From contig VXBM01000018.1 of the NCBI GenBank assembly GCA_013400155.1, forward strand, positions 291,898 through 355,897: a DNA stretch of 64,000 nucleotides, given 5' to 3'. Source of the DNA: Helopsaltes ochotensis (lineage: Eukaryota > Chordata > Aves > Passeriformes > Locustellidae). A program made the translations under genes and the position numbers. Below the pieces are notes generated by a model. It ran no database searches, was not told the DNA's origin, and saw only the letters and a program-made list of their open reading frames with translations. How positions within the stretch are numbered: the stretch's first letter is position 1; every line of letters starts with the position of its first letter. This document shows positions 40,337-51,413 of the stretch, one piece after another.

Positions 40337-40344
40337 TATATAAA
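40337..40344 (+). promoter_or_regulatory. LTR TATA box (TATATAAA)
   Basis: A strong TATA consensus about 24 bp downstream of an inverted CCAAT box (40,309-40,313). Transcription would be expected to start near 40,368. Confidence 0.7.
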
Positions 40345-40402
40345 CCCTGGTCCCTCACTCATGCCCCTGTCTTCATCCCTGGACCCCTTCATGTGAAGGT
40401 GG

Positions 40403-40408
40403 AATAAA
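40403..40408 (+). promoter_or_regulatory. LTR polyadenylation signal AATAAA
   Basis: Lies about 60 bp after the TATA box, as expected for the R region. A TCTCTGTGG stretch lies just downstream. Confidence 0.65.
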
Positions 40409-40587
40409 ACCTCTCTGTGGAACTCTAAATGAAGACTCTTCCCTTTCTTTCCTCCCGAGGGGTTTATTACAGCTGTCCAGTGCGAGTGCTGAGAATTGTA
40501 TTATGTGCCTGTGGCTCCTGGCAGCTCTCCGCTTGGGGACGCTTCCGGAAGGTTGCAGCACCTTTCTTGCCTCCACCCACCACAACA

Positions 40588-41040
40588 AATTAATATGTCA
40601 TATATACAGCCACAACAAAATGCATTTTAAAATGCATCTGAGATGAGAGAAGTCTGTTGTTAGACTGAAGCTGTACTAATGAGGATATATCAGTGAAGAA
40701 CAATGCCATTTGACACTAATTTTTTCAAGGAAAGGGCTTTTATAGAGCAAGATTGTAGTCAGTCTCTCAATTAAAATTCTTTGTCCTGGTTAAATAGTAG
40801 GCATGAATGACAGCCAATTCCCAAGACACAGAAGAAATATTCAGCCACTTCTGTTGCTGTGTTCGTTCATGCCTGTTTTTCTGACCAAGCAAGCTTATAC
40901 TCCTTACACAGCCCTCAATTATTGTACACAGTTTACTGTAATAAGATCGGTGATTGAACAAACAATCATGAAAATGTATAATAGCTGGTTTTTAATGGCT
41001 TAGAACTGTTTGGAAGATAGAAAAAAAAAGTATAATTCAT
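40588..41040. other. Unique non-coding DNA
   Basis: AT-rich stretch. The ORFs at 40,767-40,961 (-) and 40,803-41,003 (+) overlap each other and have no recognisable domain. Confidence 0.55.
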
Positions 41041-41470
41041 ACTGTTCTCCTTATCCTCTTTTAGTGTCAGAGAAGCTATGAGCAAATCATTGACTGATTT
41101 GTTTGACGTGAGGCACCCCAGAAATGTAAAGGCCAATATTTGGGTGGAATATTTGTGGCTGGCTGTGTTACATACTGGGCATTGTGCATTTAAACCAAGA
41201 ACCTTGAGCAGAGCACATAGCACGCCTAAGAGAAGCCGGGGGAACAGTGTTACACCTCTGCAAACAACGCCTGCCAAGTCTGGTGCCAAGCGAGCACATA
41301 ATGATATAGCCCGATATGGGCCCAAAATAAACATCCATCTCACACTAAATGTACATTTCCAAAGTGAGCCCCAGGCCTGCAGCACACACAGATCTAAATC
41401 ACTGCAGAAAGTATTAAGCAGACCTCTACCCAGACTATGGCTGACACTGTTCAGCTGAGATTTGTGACTG
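41041..41470. other. CpG-containing candidate conserved or regulatory element
   Basis: Non-repetitive sequence that keeps at least six CpG dinucleotides between about 41,107 and 41,315 (for example TTGACGTG, GCACGCC, AAGCCGGG, AACGCC, AAGCGAGC, CCCGAT) in otherwise CpG-poor DNA. Both strands are open (- 40,966-41,385 with 139 codons, + 41,078-41,458 with 126 codons), but neither protein looks like a known family. Retained CpG and few decay signs fit an unmethylated enhancer or a conserved element. A young unidentified transposon is an alternative. Confidence 0.4.
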
Positions 41471-43680
41471 TGTTATGAGAGAGGAGGTTCTTTCTCTTTG
41501 GTTGGCAAATTTTTCATGGGAGTGCTGTTACAGAGTGAATATCTAGATGCAATTTTGAAAGGATCTAAAATGACAAATTAAAAAGTGGAAAGAAGCCTGA
41601 TGACTTGACATTAATTTCTATAAGCATTTGAGTGAACAGACCATAGTGTGAGATTAGAAAACTTCCCAGGAAATATCATTCACAGTTTTCTGTGTTGTGT
41701 GTAGCACATTTAAATCTTTGTTTAACAGAAGACAATGTTAAACTAAGTTAAAAAATTTTGTCTTTCCTCTCGAGAAAACAAAGTTAAACACAATTATACT
41801 AATCTTTTAAGGCCAAGAATGAACATTGTACACATTAAAGGTGTACAGAAAAGGTCAAGCTTAGTTTCAAAAAGCATCAGCTGCCTGTCTCTTTCCTTAA
41901 TATAAAATATCTTTACTAACTTTAAAAATTTAAGATCAAATTTTCATATTCCAAAACCTCATCTGGGTTTCATATGAGCGCTTGTGCCCCATAAATACTT
42001 CTAGCAAAATCATACTGGATTGATAAAAAAGCAACAGAAACATTTTCCAGCCACCTGAAAAGAAATGGATTTTGGAAAGCAATACTACAAAATATCACTA
42101 TCTTGCTATAATATATTTTTTTAAATGTATCACACATCATAGAGGAACTAGCATTTAGAGAAAAAGGAAAGTGTTTTCTTTTTGCTGAATGTGTTTCTTC
42201 ACATCGCCATGTCAGACTGACCACTTTTTAGCTGGATCTCTTGGGCTGCCTGGAATCAAGATGTAAAAGTATGCAGCAGTGTAATTTGTTGTTTGGAAGC
42301 TTAAGGATGTTTTCCCCTTAGATATTGTCCTTTCTGGAATATTACTGACTATGAGGCTTCAAGCTGCCATCCAGAACCACTTAATTCACACTTCCCTGAT
42401 GTCTGCAGACCTGTTCTGGTGCCCTGGATGCTGACAAGGATTTCAGGCAGGATCAGGCCTCTTGGCAGGCTTGGCTTGCTGTGTGGGGTCTCTGGATATG
42501 ATAGCACTGCTTCTGCCTGTGCCTTGAAACTTTTGACGTTTGAAAGACAGAGGACTGTCCACACTACAAGTAGGCAAGGGGGTAATATTGCTTTATGGTA
42601 TAGATCAATGTGAACTCCATGGTGCAAATCATCAAATTTGCTAATGAAGGGGAGGAGGGAAAGGGTAATATAAGAGCCAATTGCTCTTCAATTTTCCCCT
42701 TCTAGTGGTACTCTCCATGTTAGGAACTGGCCTCTCCAGGGTAGGGAATGCTACAGAAGTAGACAATATTTGGTGGTTCCATCTTCTCCTGCAGAGAAGA
42801 CTGGCTCTTCCACAAGCAACATGAAATGTCAGTGCAGGTTAATTGCACTGCCTTTGCAGTTACCCTGTTCTCCTAAGAGATGGGGGTTTCAGTTTTCTAG
42901 AATTTCGTGCTTTTCATTTGTAACAAATGCAACAGAGCAGCAGTACATCACTCTGGGTGGAAGCATGACACAGGTGTCAGTGCCTGTAGAAGATTAGTCT
43001 TCTATTAAATGAAAAAATGCCAGTATACTGATTCATGGTAGCTTGCTCTGATTTTGCTTGCTTCTTCATTTCAAAAGATTTTTTTGCTAGAAAATATTTT
43101 GGTTTTAACATTTTAAGATATTATGTTTATTTTTGATTCACAACAAAGTGTATTTCACTTTAAGGAAAATAGGAGGCAACCAAAAATTATTTCCTGTAGT
43201 CCTGCAGCTTTGATGGTATTCTGGCCTGACATTTTGTTCAACACTGCATAGCTATAGCTAGCATGGAAGTGCCTGAATTCAAATTTATGGAATTGCACAG
43301 ATATAAAACTGAATCACTCTAGTGATTAATTAAACCCACTGAATTACAGTGAAAGACAAATCCAGGACTCTGGAAAAGACTTTCGTTCAGGAATACTGGC
43401 AGAAACACATTTAAAGGAAAGATACGTTTCATCAAGTAAGTGCCTTATTTGAATTGAGTGTGTCACACCCATAGAGGATAAAACACTTTACATTTCAAGG
43501 TATCAGTGGCAATACTCATAAATTAAAGACTCAGACTGAAATATACTTCCATCCCTATTGACTCATGTACTCTGTTCCTTATGACATGCTATACGACCAT
43601 GTTCTGAATATTACATTCAGTGCTGCCAAGTAAGCAATAAATTCACCCAAACTATTAATCTTTACTACAAGTTTTGGGTA
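41471..43680. other. Unique non-coding DNA
   Basis: Mostly AT-rich. 42,350-42,630 and 42,710-43,000 are somewhat GC-richer, with overlapping ORFs on both strands and no recognisable products. Confidence 0.5.
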
Positions 43681-43881
43681 GCCTTTTTTTCGGTGGGTTT
43701 GTCTTTTTTTTTTTTTTTTTTCCCTTGTTTTTGATTTTGATGGGGGATTTTTGTTTGTTTGTTTGTTTGTCTGTCATTTTTGGGGTTGTTTGTTTGGTTT
43801 TGATTTTGCTGTTGGTTGGTTGGTTGGTTGGTTAGTTTTCTGGGGTTTTTTGTTTGTTTGTTTTTTGTTTTCCTTAACCAG
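43681..43881. repeat. G/T-rich tract with (TTTG)n and (TTGG)n runs
   Basis: A 200-bp low-complexity block: an interrupted T run, TTTG tetramers near 43,750-43,772, TTGG tetramers near 43,813-43,832, then GGGGTTTTTTG and TTTG units. It looks like several adjacent slippage-prone motifs rather than one microsatellite. Confidence 0.9.
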
Positions 43882-45228
43882 AACTAGCTCTGCAATATTT
43901 TTATTTTCTTTCTGCTAACAATAGGAAATAATTGCCTTCTAGCATTGTTATTTTATTCACTGAAGACTGACACTTCCTTCTGTTTTAGCATCAGTCCATT
44001 GTGAGGATTCTTTGCCATGTTTTAATTAACCTGGCATGATGATCTCAGTACAGTCCCAAATAAAATTAACATCAAACACTCATACGGAATTGTTCTAGGA
44101 AGTAGCTTGGGTGATGAAAATATACCATATGGTAGTCTTTAAAAATAAAACCTGCCAAGTAGCATATTTAATGTGACTACCCTGGCATACCCATAAGGAC
44201 TGTAAAAATCAAAAATAATCTTGAGCACTGCTCACTTCAAAAGATAACAAAATATTTTATACAAACTATCTATCTTTCTGAAATCAGCTCACCTACCACT
44301 TAAAACAGTGCAGTGAAATGCAGCAGCTATTGCAGTAAAGCACAGCAAATTGGAACAGCAATTTTAGGGCAGGTAATGAAGACAAATGGTGTATCTTGTT
44401 TAAACTGTAGGGGCAGAAGGTAATTACCCAAATTTGGAGCCAGCTGAGATACCAGACCTAGCACCTCTCTTGCAGAAAAGTGTCAGTCATGATTTTATAG
44501 CTGGGTACCATTAAAAAGCACATGAGCAAGGCCTGATATTAAACACTGATCAGGTAAACAAGTCAAATTCTGGGGGAGAAGAGTTCCTGCTCACGTTTAT
44601 GTGTGCAATAAAATCAGTCATGTCTTTGCTGTGCCGCATTGCTGGTTAGATGAGAATTTAGAATTGATTTTATAGGCATAATCTAAACTCCATTGAAGTC
44701 AGTAGAAAAACACTGGTTGGCTTTGGATCAGGTCTTTCAGCTCTGTTTTTTTAGGGAGGGGAATTGTACTTTGGTTTATTACTTTATCACAGTGTGTTGT
44801 ATATCAAAATATGGAAATGGTAGATTTGCAGGAGCAAAATAACCAATCAAGGCAGGAATTTTTTCTTTAATGATAGTCATCACATTTTCCCAGCATCTTT
44901 CTGCACCAGCTGTTTGGCTGGACTATTGCAAGTGTTTTTGTGGCTGCTTCTAACTAATGTACACAATTCTTTGCAACATGTGTACTGTTAAGCTCACAAG
45001 ATCCAACTTACAACCAACAGTTTACAACCTTTCAAATCTCAAATAAAAGAGAGGAAAGGGATTCATCCTATGTAGAGTTCAATTTACCCTTTGAATTTGC
45101 TCCTTTGGAGTAACAAAGGAAGGAACCACTACTGCTGACTGTCCTAAATCACCTGTTCAATTAATTACCTCATGTTCCATAAAGGAGCTGTGTTCCACGG
45201 TCCTCAGATCTCTCAGCAGGATCTTGAT
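43882..45228. other. Unique non-coding DNA
   Basis: No gene or repeat family recognised. Confidence 0.55.
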
Positions 45229-45296
45229 TGGTCTAAGGTTGGACTCGATGATTGTGAAGGTCTTTTCCAATCTAAATGATTCTGTGATTCTGTGAA
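45229..45296 (+). mobile_element. CR1 3' tail (very short remnant)
   Basis: Only the last ~70 bp of CR1: TGGTCTAAGGTTGGACTCGA, then GAAGGTCTTTTCCAATCTAA, ending ATTCTGTGATTCTGTG. The subfamily resembles the copy ending at 34,785 (ATTCTGTGATTCTGT), not the one ending in ATTCTATGAT. Confidence 0.88.
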
Positions 45297-45569
45297 AAGT
45301 GTTAATTCCCTTCACCTTACTTTACAAAGTAAGAAACTTCCATTATCTAGCCAGTTTTGCTTGCATTGTCAAACACTGTGGTAGCTTTACAACTACTTTT
45401 GACAGTTTATATCAACATTTTGCACATTTCTTCCATTCTGATTAAAACATGAGCACAATGACCTTCTTCCCTTCTGAAAATATTCCCTCCTTCTTAACTT
45501 TTCTTCAAATGTGCTTACCTCCAGGAAGAGAAAGGAAAAAAAAGAACTCAACCATTACAAATCTAGCTT
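45297..45569. other. Unique non-coding DNA
   Basis: Nothing recognised apart from small chance ORFs. Confidence 0.5.
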
Positions 45570-45715
45570 TTGTCGCATGGTATAGTTCACTTTTTTTAAC
45601 AAATCTTATTAATTGGCGCAGCCGCGTTCCTGGCTGGCTTTGAATAACAAAAGCAGGAGTAAAATTTGGTGGCAATTTATGATTATTTTTCATATTAAAT
45701 CACCTCTGGATATAA
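45570..45715. other. Candidate conserved element with a CpG cluster
   Basis: AATTGGCGCAGCCGCGTTCC (45,611-45,630) packs four CpG into about 20 bases inside AT-rich DNA. The flanks are TTTTGTCGCATGGTATAG and TTTGAATAACAAAAGCAGG. No repeat family fits. It resembles a primer-binding site only superficially, and no LTR adjoins it. The conservation claim is inference. Confidence 0.3.
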
Positions 45716-47851
45716 CTGAAGGAAGAAAAGTGGTAAAAAAATCATCTCAATGAATTACACTAACAGTTACAATTGTTCTCCTCAAGGAGAATACCCAACC
45801 AGTAAGGGAGGAAAAAACTCCTTGTGCTCCCTGAGGTTAACCTCATTAAAGTTGCTTTCCTGATTATTCAGTGTTTCTGTAAGTACTTTCAACTTAAACA
45901 TTTGAAGATCCCTGTAGCTGTCAAGAGTCTGAAAGCTTTACTGATGTTCACCCCCATGGAGAACTTAAATGTTTTCCTTCTTTCAAATTCAAATGGTATT
46001 TCATAGCCAGGCAGGATTCACCTTTAGCCATTTCCTTCTTTTATTTTAAAATCCAAGATACATAGACTGACACATACATCTTCACATCTTCACTAGAGCC
46101 AAGGGGCTATGCTGATGTGGTGTTTCACTTGCAAGGAAATGGATCAGAATTGATCCATTTCTGTCTTTAACTGCTCCCATTCATATGCCAGAGGTAATGC
46201 CTGAGCACTTTCCTGTTCTAAATGCCCTCTCTTTAAGCCTGATTCCACTAAGATTTCTGGTCTAGTTCTGTCTGATACAAAAATAGGAGCAATGCAAAGA
46301 CCACCCCTCTGAGGGGAATGTCTGGCTTTTGCATAATTAGGGTAGCTGATATCACTGGTATTTCATTCCCTAACTATTTTAGCAAAGGTTTGAGTAATTT
46401 AAGCACACACATACATGTTTTCAAAGTGCAGGGCAAGCAGGATCATCTGGCAGGAGAATAACATTGACAGTAAATATCACATCATGGCCAAAAAAAGTAA
46501 GGTTTGAGTCTTAGCTTAGTTCTGTTTTATTTTATTTTAAAGGACTGTACTTTCAACCCTTGCAGATTTCCAGGATGGACAACTGTAAATCACGAATTTG
46601 TATTACATTTAGTTTGTGATTTGTGGTTTGTGATTACATTCTAAGAATAACTTTTTGGGCATTGTCCACACTTTGCCAATTCTTAGCAGGATTACAAGTT
46701 TGGACCTAAATCTCATTAGTTTGAAAGTGGATAGCTTTGTCTTCTAACAAAAAAGTTTGAAATGAAAGCCTGATAGAAGCTAGGATGCATTTAGGTAGGG
46801 CACTTCCCTAATCTGAAGCCTAGAACATCCATAGTCTTTGACAAGCAGGATTTTAGCCTCAGCCTCTTTGGATGAATAGGAAAAGCTGTTCCTATTAATC
46901 AGCAACTTCCTTTCTTGTGCAGACTTGGGAACTTGAATATTTCATTCTTGTGAAAGATTTGAAAGCTAGTTTTTTCAGAATTTAGTGGCAGAAGAAGAAA
47001 GGACCAGGTGTATTGAAGATTCCCAGGGATCCTCTGTCTCCTATTAATGTCATCTAACTGATATATATTCCAGATAGCATGATGTGGTCATCTGGTTTTC
47101 TTTGCAATTCCCCAAAGCAAACATGAGCACTGAGTCCTGTAGGAGCCCAGTCAACATCGACTCCCCATTGTCCATTGCTTGACCAAGCAGCAGGACTGTG
47201 AAGCAAAGCAAGTCTTGGCAACATTTGGTTGAAATTTATGGATCAGATGTTTAAGCTTTGAACCTGCTGCAGCTTTTCAGCTTCATATTTTTACTGTGTA
47301 TCCCTTTCTCTGTAAATGTAAATATTCTATCCCAGTGTAGGTGAAGTATCTTCATACTTTCTTGTATTTTTGTAGTGGATAAAAGAAGGGGGAAAATGCC
47401 CAGATATATGATGGTAAAGAACTGAGAGTGTAGCTAAGCACTTGCTAAAAAAATTTGAAACAAACAGCCTGAAGTACAAATACAGCCTGTATCTGGGCAG
47501 GAAAGGGAAACACATAGTCATAAAAGAAACAAAATGAAAATTCTTTCAGTCTTGCTCTCTGCCTAACTATATCTAATCATGCTTTGGTTTGTTTTACAGA
47601 GTGACAAATTAATTCCATGTTATTTCAAGCACTGGCATTTTGCCATTTTTATATTTATTTCATAAGAATCTGTGACTAGAAATATAGTTATCCAGTTGGG
47701 GCTTATTTTTAACTAGCTTTAGAGTGATAATGAATATGCTAACATATTCTAAGATGCTCCAGTTTTGAATTTCAGCCTTATCCTGAGTATAACCAGAAAA
47801 AAAACCCAAAACAGATAGAGCTGCTTACACTTCATTGTAACTGATGTAATT
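45716..47851. other. Unique non-coding DNA
   Basis: No gene, transposon or sizeable simple repeat recognised. Confidence 0.55.
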
Positions 47852-48540
47852 TTAATAGAAATGACATCTGGCATAATAAAAATTAAAACCTTGGTCAAGA
47901 TGGTTGATGATTAACAGATCAGCACATACTGATCTAAATGTGGACTGCCATAGCCCAGCCTCATTTGTCGTGAGCTGGTTCTGGCAGCAGTGCTCCTGCA
48001 GGCACCCATTCCGGCAGCTGAGGCAGTAGATTTGGCTAAAGACAGCCCTGCTGCAGCACCACTGGTTTAGCACCTGTGGGATTGCCATGGCAAATGCATC
48101 TTCAAAAGAATATCCTCTGAAAAGTTCAAAGAATGGCCTAAGAAAACTTCTGACAGAACTTTTGGATTGCATGAACAGGGCGAAATGAACATTCTTAGCG
48201 ATGCCTCAAAGGATGTTTCTGTGCAGGTTTTTTCTGTATGTTTGCCAAAAGGATCTTTTAAACCTGTGCCCAAAAAGAGCCCAGGGACCTTGACCATCAG
48301 GTGAACTTACCTCACAACGCCCAGCCACCACAGCTGCAAGCTGGAACGTGGGTTTTGGGGGAGCTTTCCAGAGTGGTTTCCAGTGAGGATGGCACTGGAG
48401 CCTGAAGCACCAGTCCCTCTTCCAGGTCTGCTTCTGAGGACAGAAGAAAGGGACACTGGAAAATGACATTAACAATGGCCTGTTCCTCTGTGAAGGTCTT
48501 GTGAGCTTTCATACAAAATTCGTCCAACAAAACTGTCAGC
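47852..48540 (-). other. Unexplained GC-richer island with minus-strand ORFs
   Basis: About 690 bp clearly GC-richer than the flanks. Minus-strand open frames tile it: 48,312-48,530 (72 codons), 48,206-48,475 (89), 48,067-48,297 (76) and 47,852-48,172 (106), the last rich in Cys. A consensus splice donor, GAG|GTAAGT, lies on the minus strand with GTAAGT at 48,305-48,310. It follows directly on the GRCE codons of the 89-codon frame, whereas the 72-codon frame stops just before it. I recognise no protein family. It could be a decayed gene or processed pseudogene, an unidentified transposon or retroviral internal fragment, or chance. The frame changes argue against an intact gene. Confidence 0.35.
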
Positions 48541-51179
48541 CTTGAAGGACCGTGCCAGTCTGGTTATGCTTTTATACAAGAGAATTGTGTTCATGCATTT
48601 CAAATAACTGAAACAATGCAAATGTCAACGAGAAAATTGTTTGTCTTTGGGGATTTTTAACAAATAAGTGGTTTTAAAATGGTTATAATTTTTAAGACAT
48701 CAATTATTTAAATTGGTTGATGAGAATTTTTTGCGTGTTTGTTTTTTTAGATAGCTAATAGACATCTAGAGAAGGAACATGGTAAAAAGAAACCTCTCCT
48801 TGTTTCCATGAACTTTCTGAAAATTATATCACAATTTATAAAAGACTTATACTTCTCCAATTCTCTCAGAGAAATGCCAAATTATTTCTGGGCTAAACAG
48901 ACGGATGGGGATAAAATTCAGGATCATAAAGTCACCCTAGGACATGCAGGTTAAGCTGCATAAATACATAATATGCATATTAATTATGGTAATATAAAAA
49001 TAATGCATTATTGCACATGTTACATATTGTGGTTGTTATAGACATAAAAATAAACATACATGTGCTATATATATTATACTATGAAATCCATTATCTAAAT
49101 TTGAGCATTAATTATACTATTAATAAGACTCTATATTATCAGTATGAAATATTCAATATGCATATATTCTTTGCAGAAAAGAGGTAAATATAAATCTATT
49201 TACTGGTTAGAAAATCAGACTTTTTTCATAAAAATATTTTTGAGTTAAGAAAAATTCAAATGGGGAGATAGGCCCACAGGGAACAGAGATGAAACACAGT
49301 CAAAATATGACTCCAGTGATAAACAGCAGTAGCTGATCGGAATTGAAATATTTTCGTTTTCTAAGTAAACATTTTATCTGGAGGTTGTTTTTTTTTTACC
49401 AACTCCTTACCATTACACATTCTCTTCTGTGATAAATAAGAAACCGTTGCATGAAGCCACTTAAAACATTTCAGACTTCCCTCTAAAAATGAGGTCAAAT
49501 GACAAATTGCAAAGTGTTCCTCCTAATGGATCAGAACATATGGGGAGGTGCAGGCTTGCTGAGAAGGAATGAGTCTGTGCTTTTGGTCTTCCATTTTTTA
49601 ATTAGTTGTGAAAACACAGATAAAAGAAGAAGGAGGAGAACTTATGTTGGACTGGGCATCTGTAAAGCATCTTGAGGAATATTGGTTGTGTTATGAAAGG
49701 GCTCTTATTGAAGTGTTTCTGCATGTGGATCTTTTGGAGGAGTAATTGTCATTAAAAGCCCCATGTCCAAACCAAAGTAAGTGAGAAAGATTATTAGCAT
49801 TAAATATCTCTTCTTTAGACTACCAGTGATGAAACATCACCAACAACAAGAAAATAAGAGTCCTATATCCCAACCAAACACAAGAGTGTAAGTTCTTTAA
49901 ATAAAAAGAATGTGAAACATATAGGATTTATTATTGGATAATAAAACACATGCCTTTGTATGTCAGAATATCACAGAGTAAATAAAAATTCACTCCTATC
50001 ACATAGGTCCTGTAAATGCATCATCAACTTTGAAAAATAAGACAAAACAAACACAAATCATTGCAAAGTTGAAATTGCCATGTAGCATACTCAGTTTCAT
50101 TTATAAGCAAACAAAATATTAAATTTGCAATAGTGACATGTATATGCTTGAATTTATAAAATGTTTTTGTAAAATCTTTTAATAAACTTCCAGCCAATTA
50201 AATATTGAAACCATATGGAGATTGGAGATGTATTTATATACCTTTTTTTTTTTTTAGCATTATGGAGAAGAAAACAACAATGCTGAGCAACTAAACAACT
50301 GCCAGAGTATTTATTTAAACATCTTTCTGCAGGAGGGCAGGGTCTTTTGTGTTTATATTAAAAGTTTGTTTATTGTTTAAATTTTCCTGTGTTTACAAAG
50401 CTGGTTGTGGCTAAATTAACTGTAAGAAAGCTGTAACTAAAATGATAATGCAGTGCTTTCACTCAATCTGAATGGAAATTAAATGTTCTATTGACACATC
50501 TCTGAATTAAGAAGAAATTATGTTGGAACTTTATTACCTGTCTAATAAATCAGCTACTGAAGAACTGATACATTTATATTGATGAGATAGGCTCAGGACA
50601 GTCCTTAGCCATCAGTAACATTTCTACATCAGTAACCCTCAGGACAAGAAGTTATGGTGCATGGCACCAGGACTGACTATAAGGAAACATTAATGATCCC
50701 ACAAGCATTGGTGATCCTACATGCTTCTGCCTATGATCAAAGTAGTGCTCTTTCCTGCTGGTTTTCCCTTTCCATGATTGTTGTCTGCACACAAGCCTTT
50801 TCAGAGTCCTTCAGTGGACCTCTGGATTTCCCAGGAAGATGATGTTCCTCGGAATTGTTGGATTCTCTGTGCATGTGAAGAATGTGATACTCCTCCATTT
50901 TTAACTGACAAGTCCAAGCTGCTTACTGATTGTTTATGGAGCAATTCACCACACAGTGCTTGTTTAGCCAAATGCCCCAAGTTCTTGGTGACACACTGGG
51001 GAAAGTGAGGATTTACTCACTTTACCGGGTATAGATAGGGGGTACTGAGGAAAGTTTAGATATTGCTGCAGAAGGTGCAAAAAAAAATACAAAGTGATGC
51101 TGGATTGTCACCCTGATTTTCAGCCTTCTGACGTGTTTTCATTCTTTGTAACGGAGTTCTCACACTTTCAAGTATCAAC
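48541..51179. other. Unique non-coding DNA
   Basis: Very AT-rich, especially 48,950-49,210, with a T13 run at 50,243-50,255. No gene recognised. Confidence 0.5.
48950..49210. other. AT-rich island
   Basis: Dense ATATAT, TAATTA, ATGCATAT and AATAAT motifs with almost no G+C-rich words. This is typical of matrix-attachment or easily unwound DNA, but no function can be shown from sequence alone. Confidence 0.4.
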
Positions 51180-51413
51180 AAATGGTTGGTTTTCATATTT
51201 TCATGAAGGAGGAGAGAGTTGATGGACTGTTGGTCTGACCAGTGTGTTGGAGAGGTGGCAGCTTCACCCTCCAATCCACGGTCACCTTTGGAATTCTATA
51301 AAATGAAAAATGTAAATAAAGGTGTTTCCTTTTTTTCCGGCAAAACTCAGCGTGTGGGTGCAGTTCTTTCCTGTCTCCTATTCCCACACTGGCTGACTAC
51401 TTGGACAGTGAGA
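51180..51413 (+). mobile_element. Possible LTR or retroposed 3'-end fragment
   Basis: A plus-strand segment with TATAAAAT at 51,297-51,304, AATAAA at 51,315-51,320, a downstream T-rich/GT stretch, and a CpG-bearing segment (TTTCCGGCAAAACTCAGCGT) near 51,335. It could be the right half of a bird LTR with its poly(A) signal close to the TATA-like box, or a retroposed 3' UTR. No terminal repeat, target duplication or second copy was found. The 162-codon ORF at 51,219-51,707 crosses it and looks like chance. Confidence 0.28.

Larger units (their letters stand above)
39995..40587 (+). mobile_element. Solo LTR of an endogenous retrovirus (family B)
   Basis: A pyrimidine-rich segment with the full set of LTR signals in order. 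There are inverted CCAAT boxes (ATTGG at 40,217 and 40,309), a TATATAAA box at 40,337-40,344, an AATAAA signal at 40,403-40,408, and a CpG-containing U5 ending in ACAACA at 40,587. The TATA to AATAAA distance of about 65 bp fits a short R. No primer-binding site or internal retroviral sequence follows, so it is a solo LTR. The right end is well supported and the left end is not. AATTAAT occurs both at 39,987-39,993 and directly after the right end (40,588-40,594), which would place the start at TGG 39,995 with one base mismatch, but AT-rich chance is possible. The family and class are not determined. Confidence 0.75.

Noticed and set aside
43681..43881. Telomere-like or ciliate-type TTTTGGGG repeat
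   Set aside because: No regular unit. The block is a mixture of TTTG, TTGG and T runs, best explained as low-complexity slippage.
45611..45630. Retroviral primer-binding site
   Set aside because: It shares only the TGGCGC start with known tRNA-primer sites, and no LTR end lies directly upstream.
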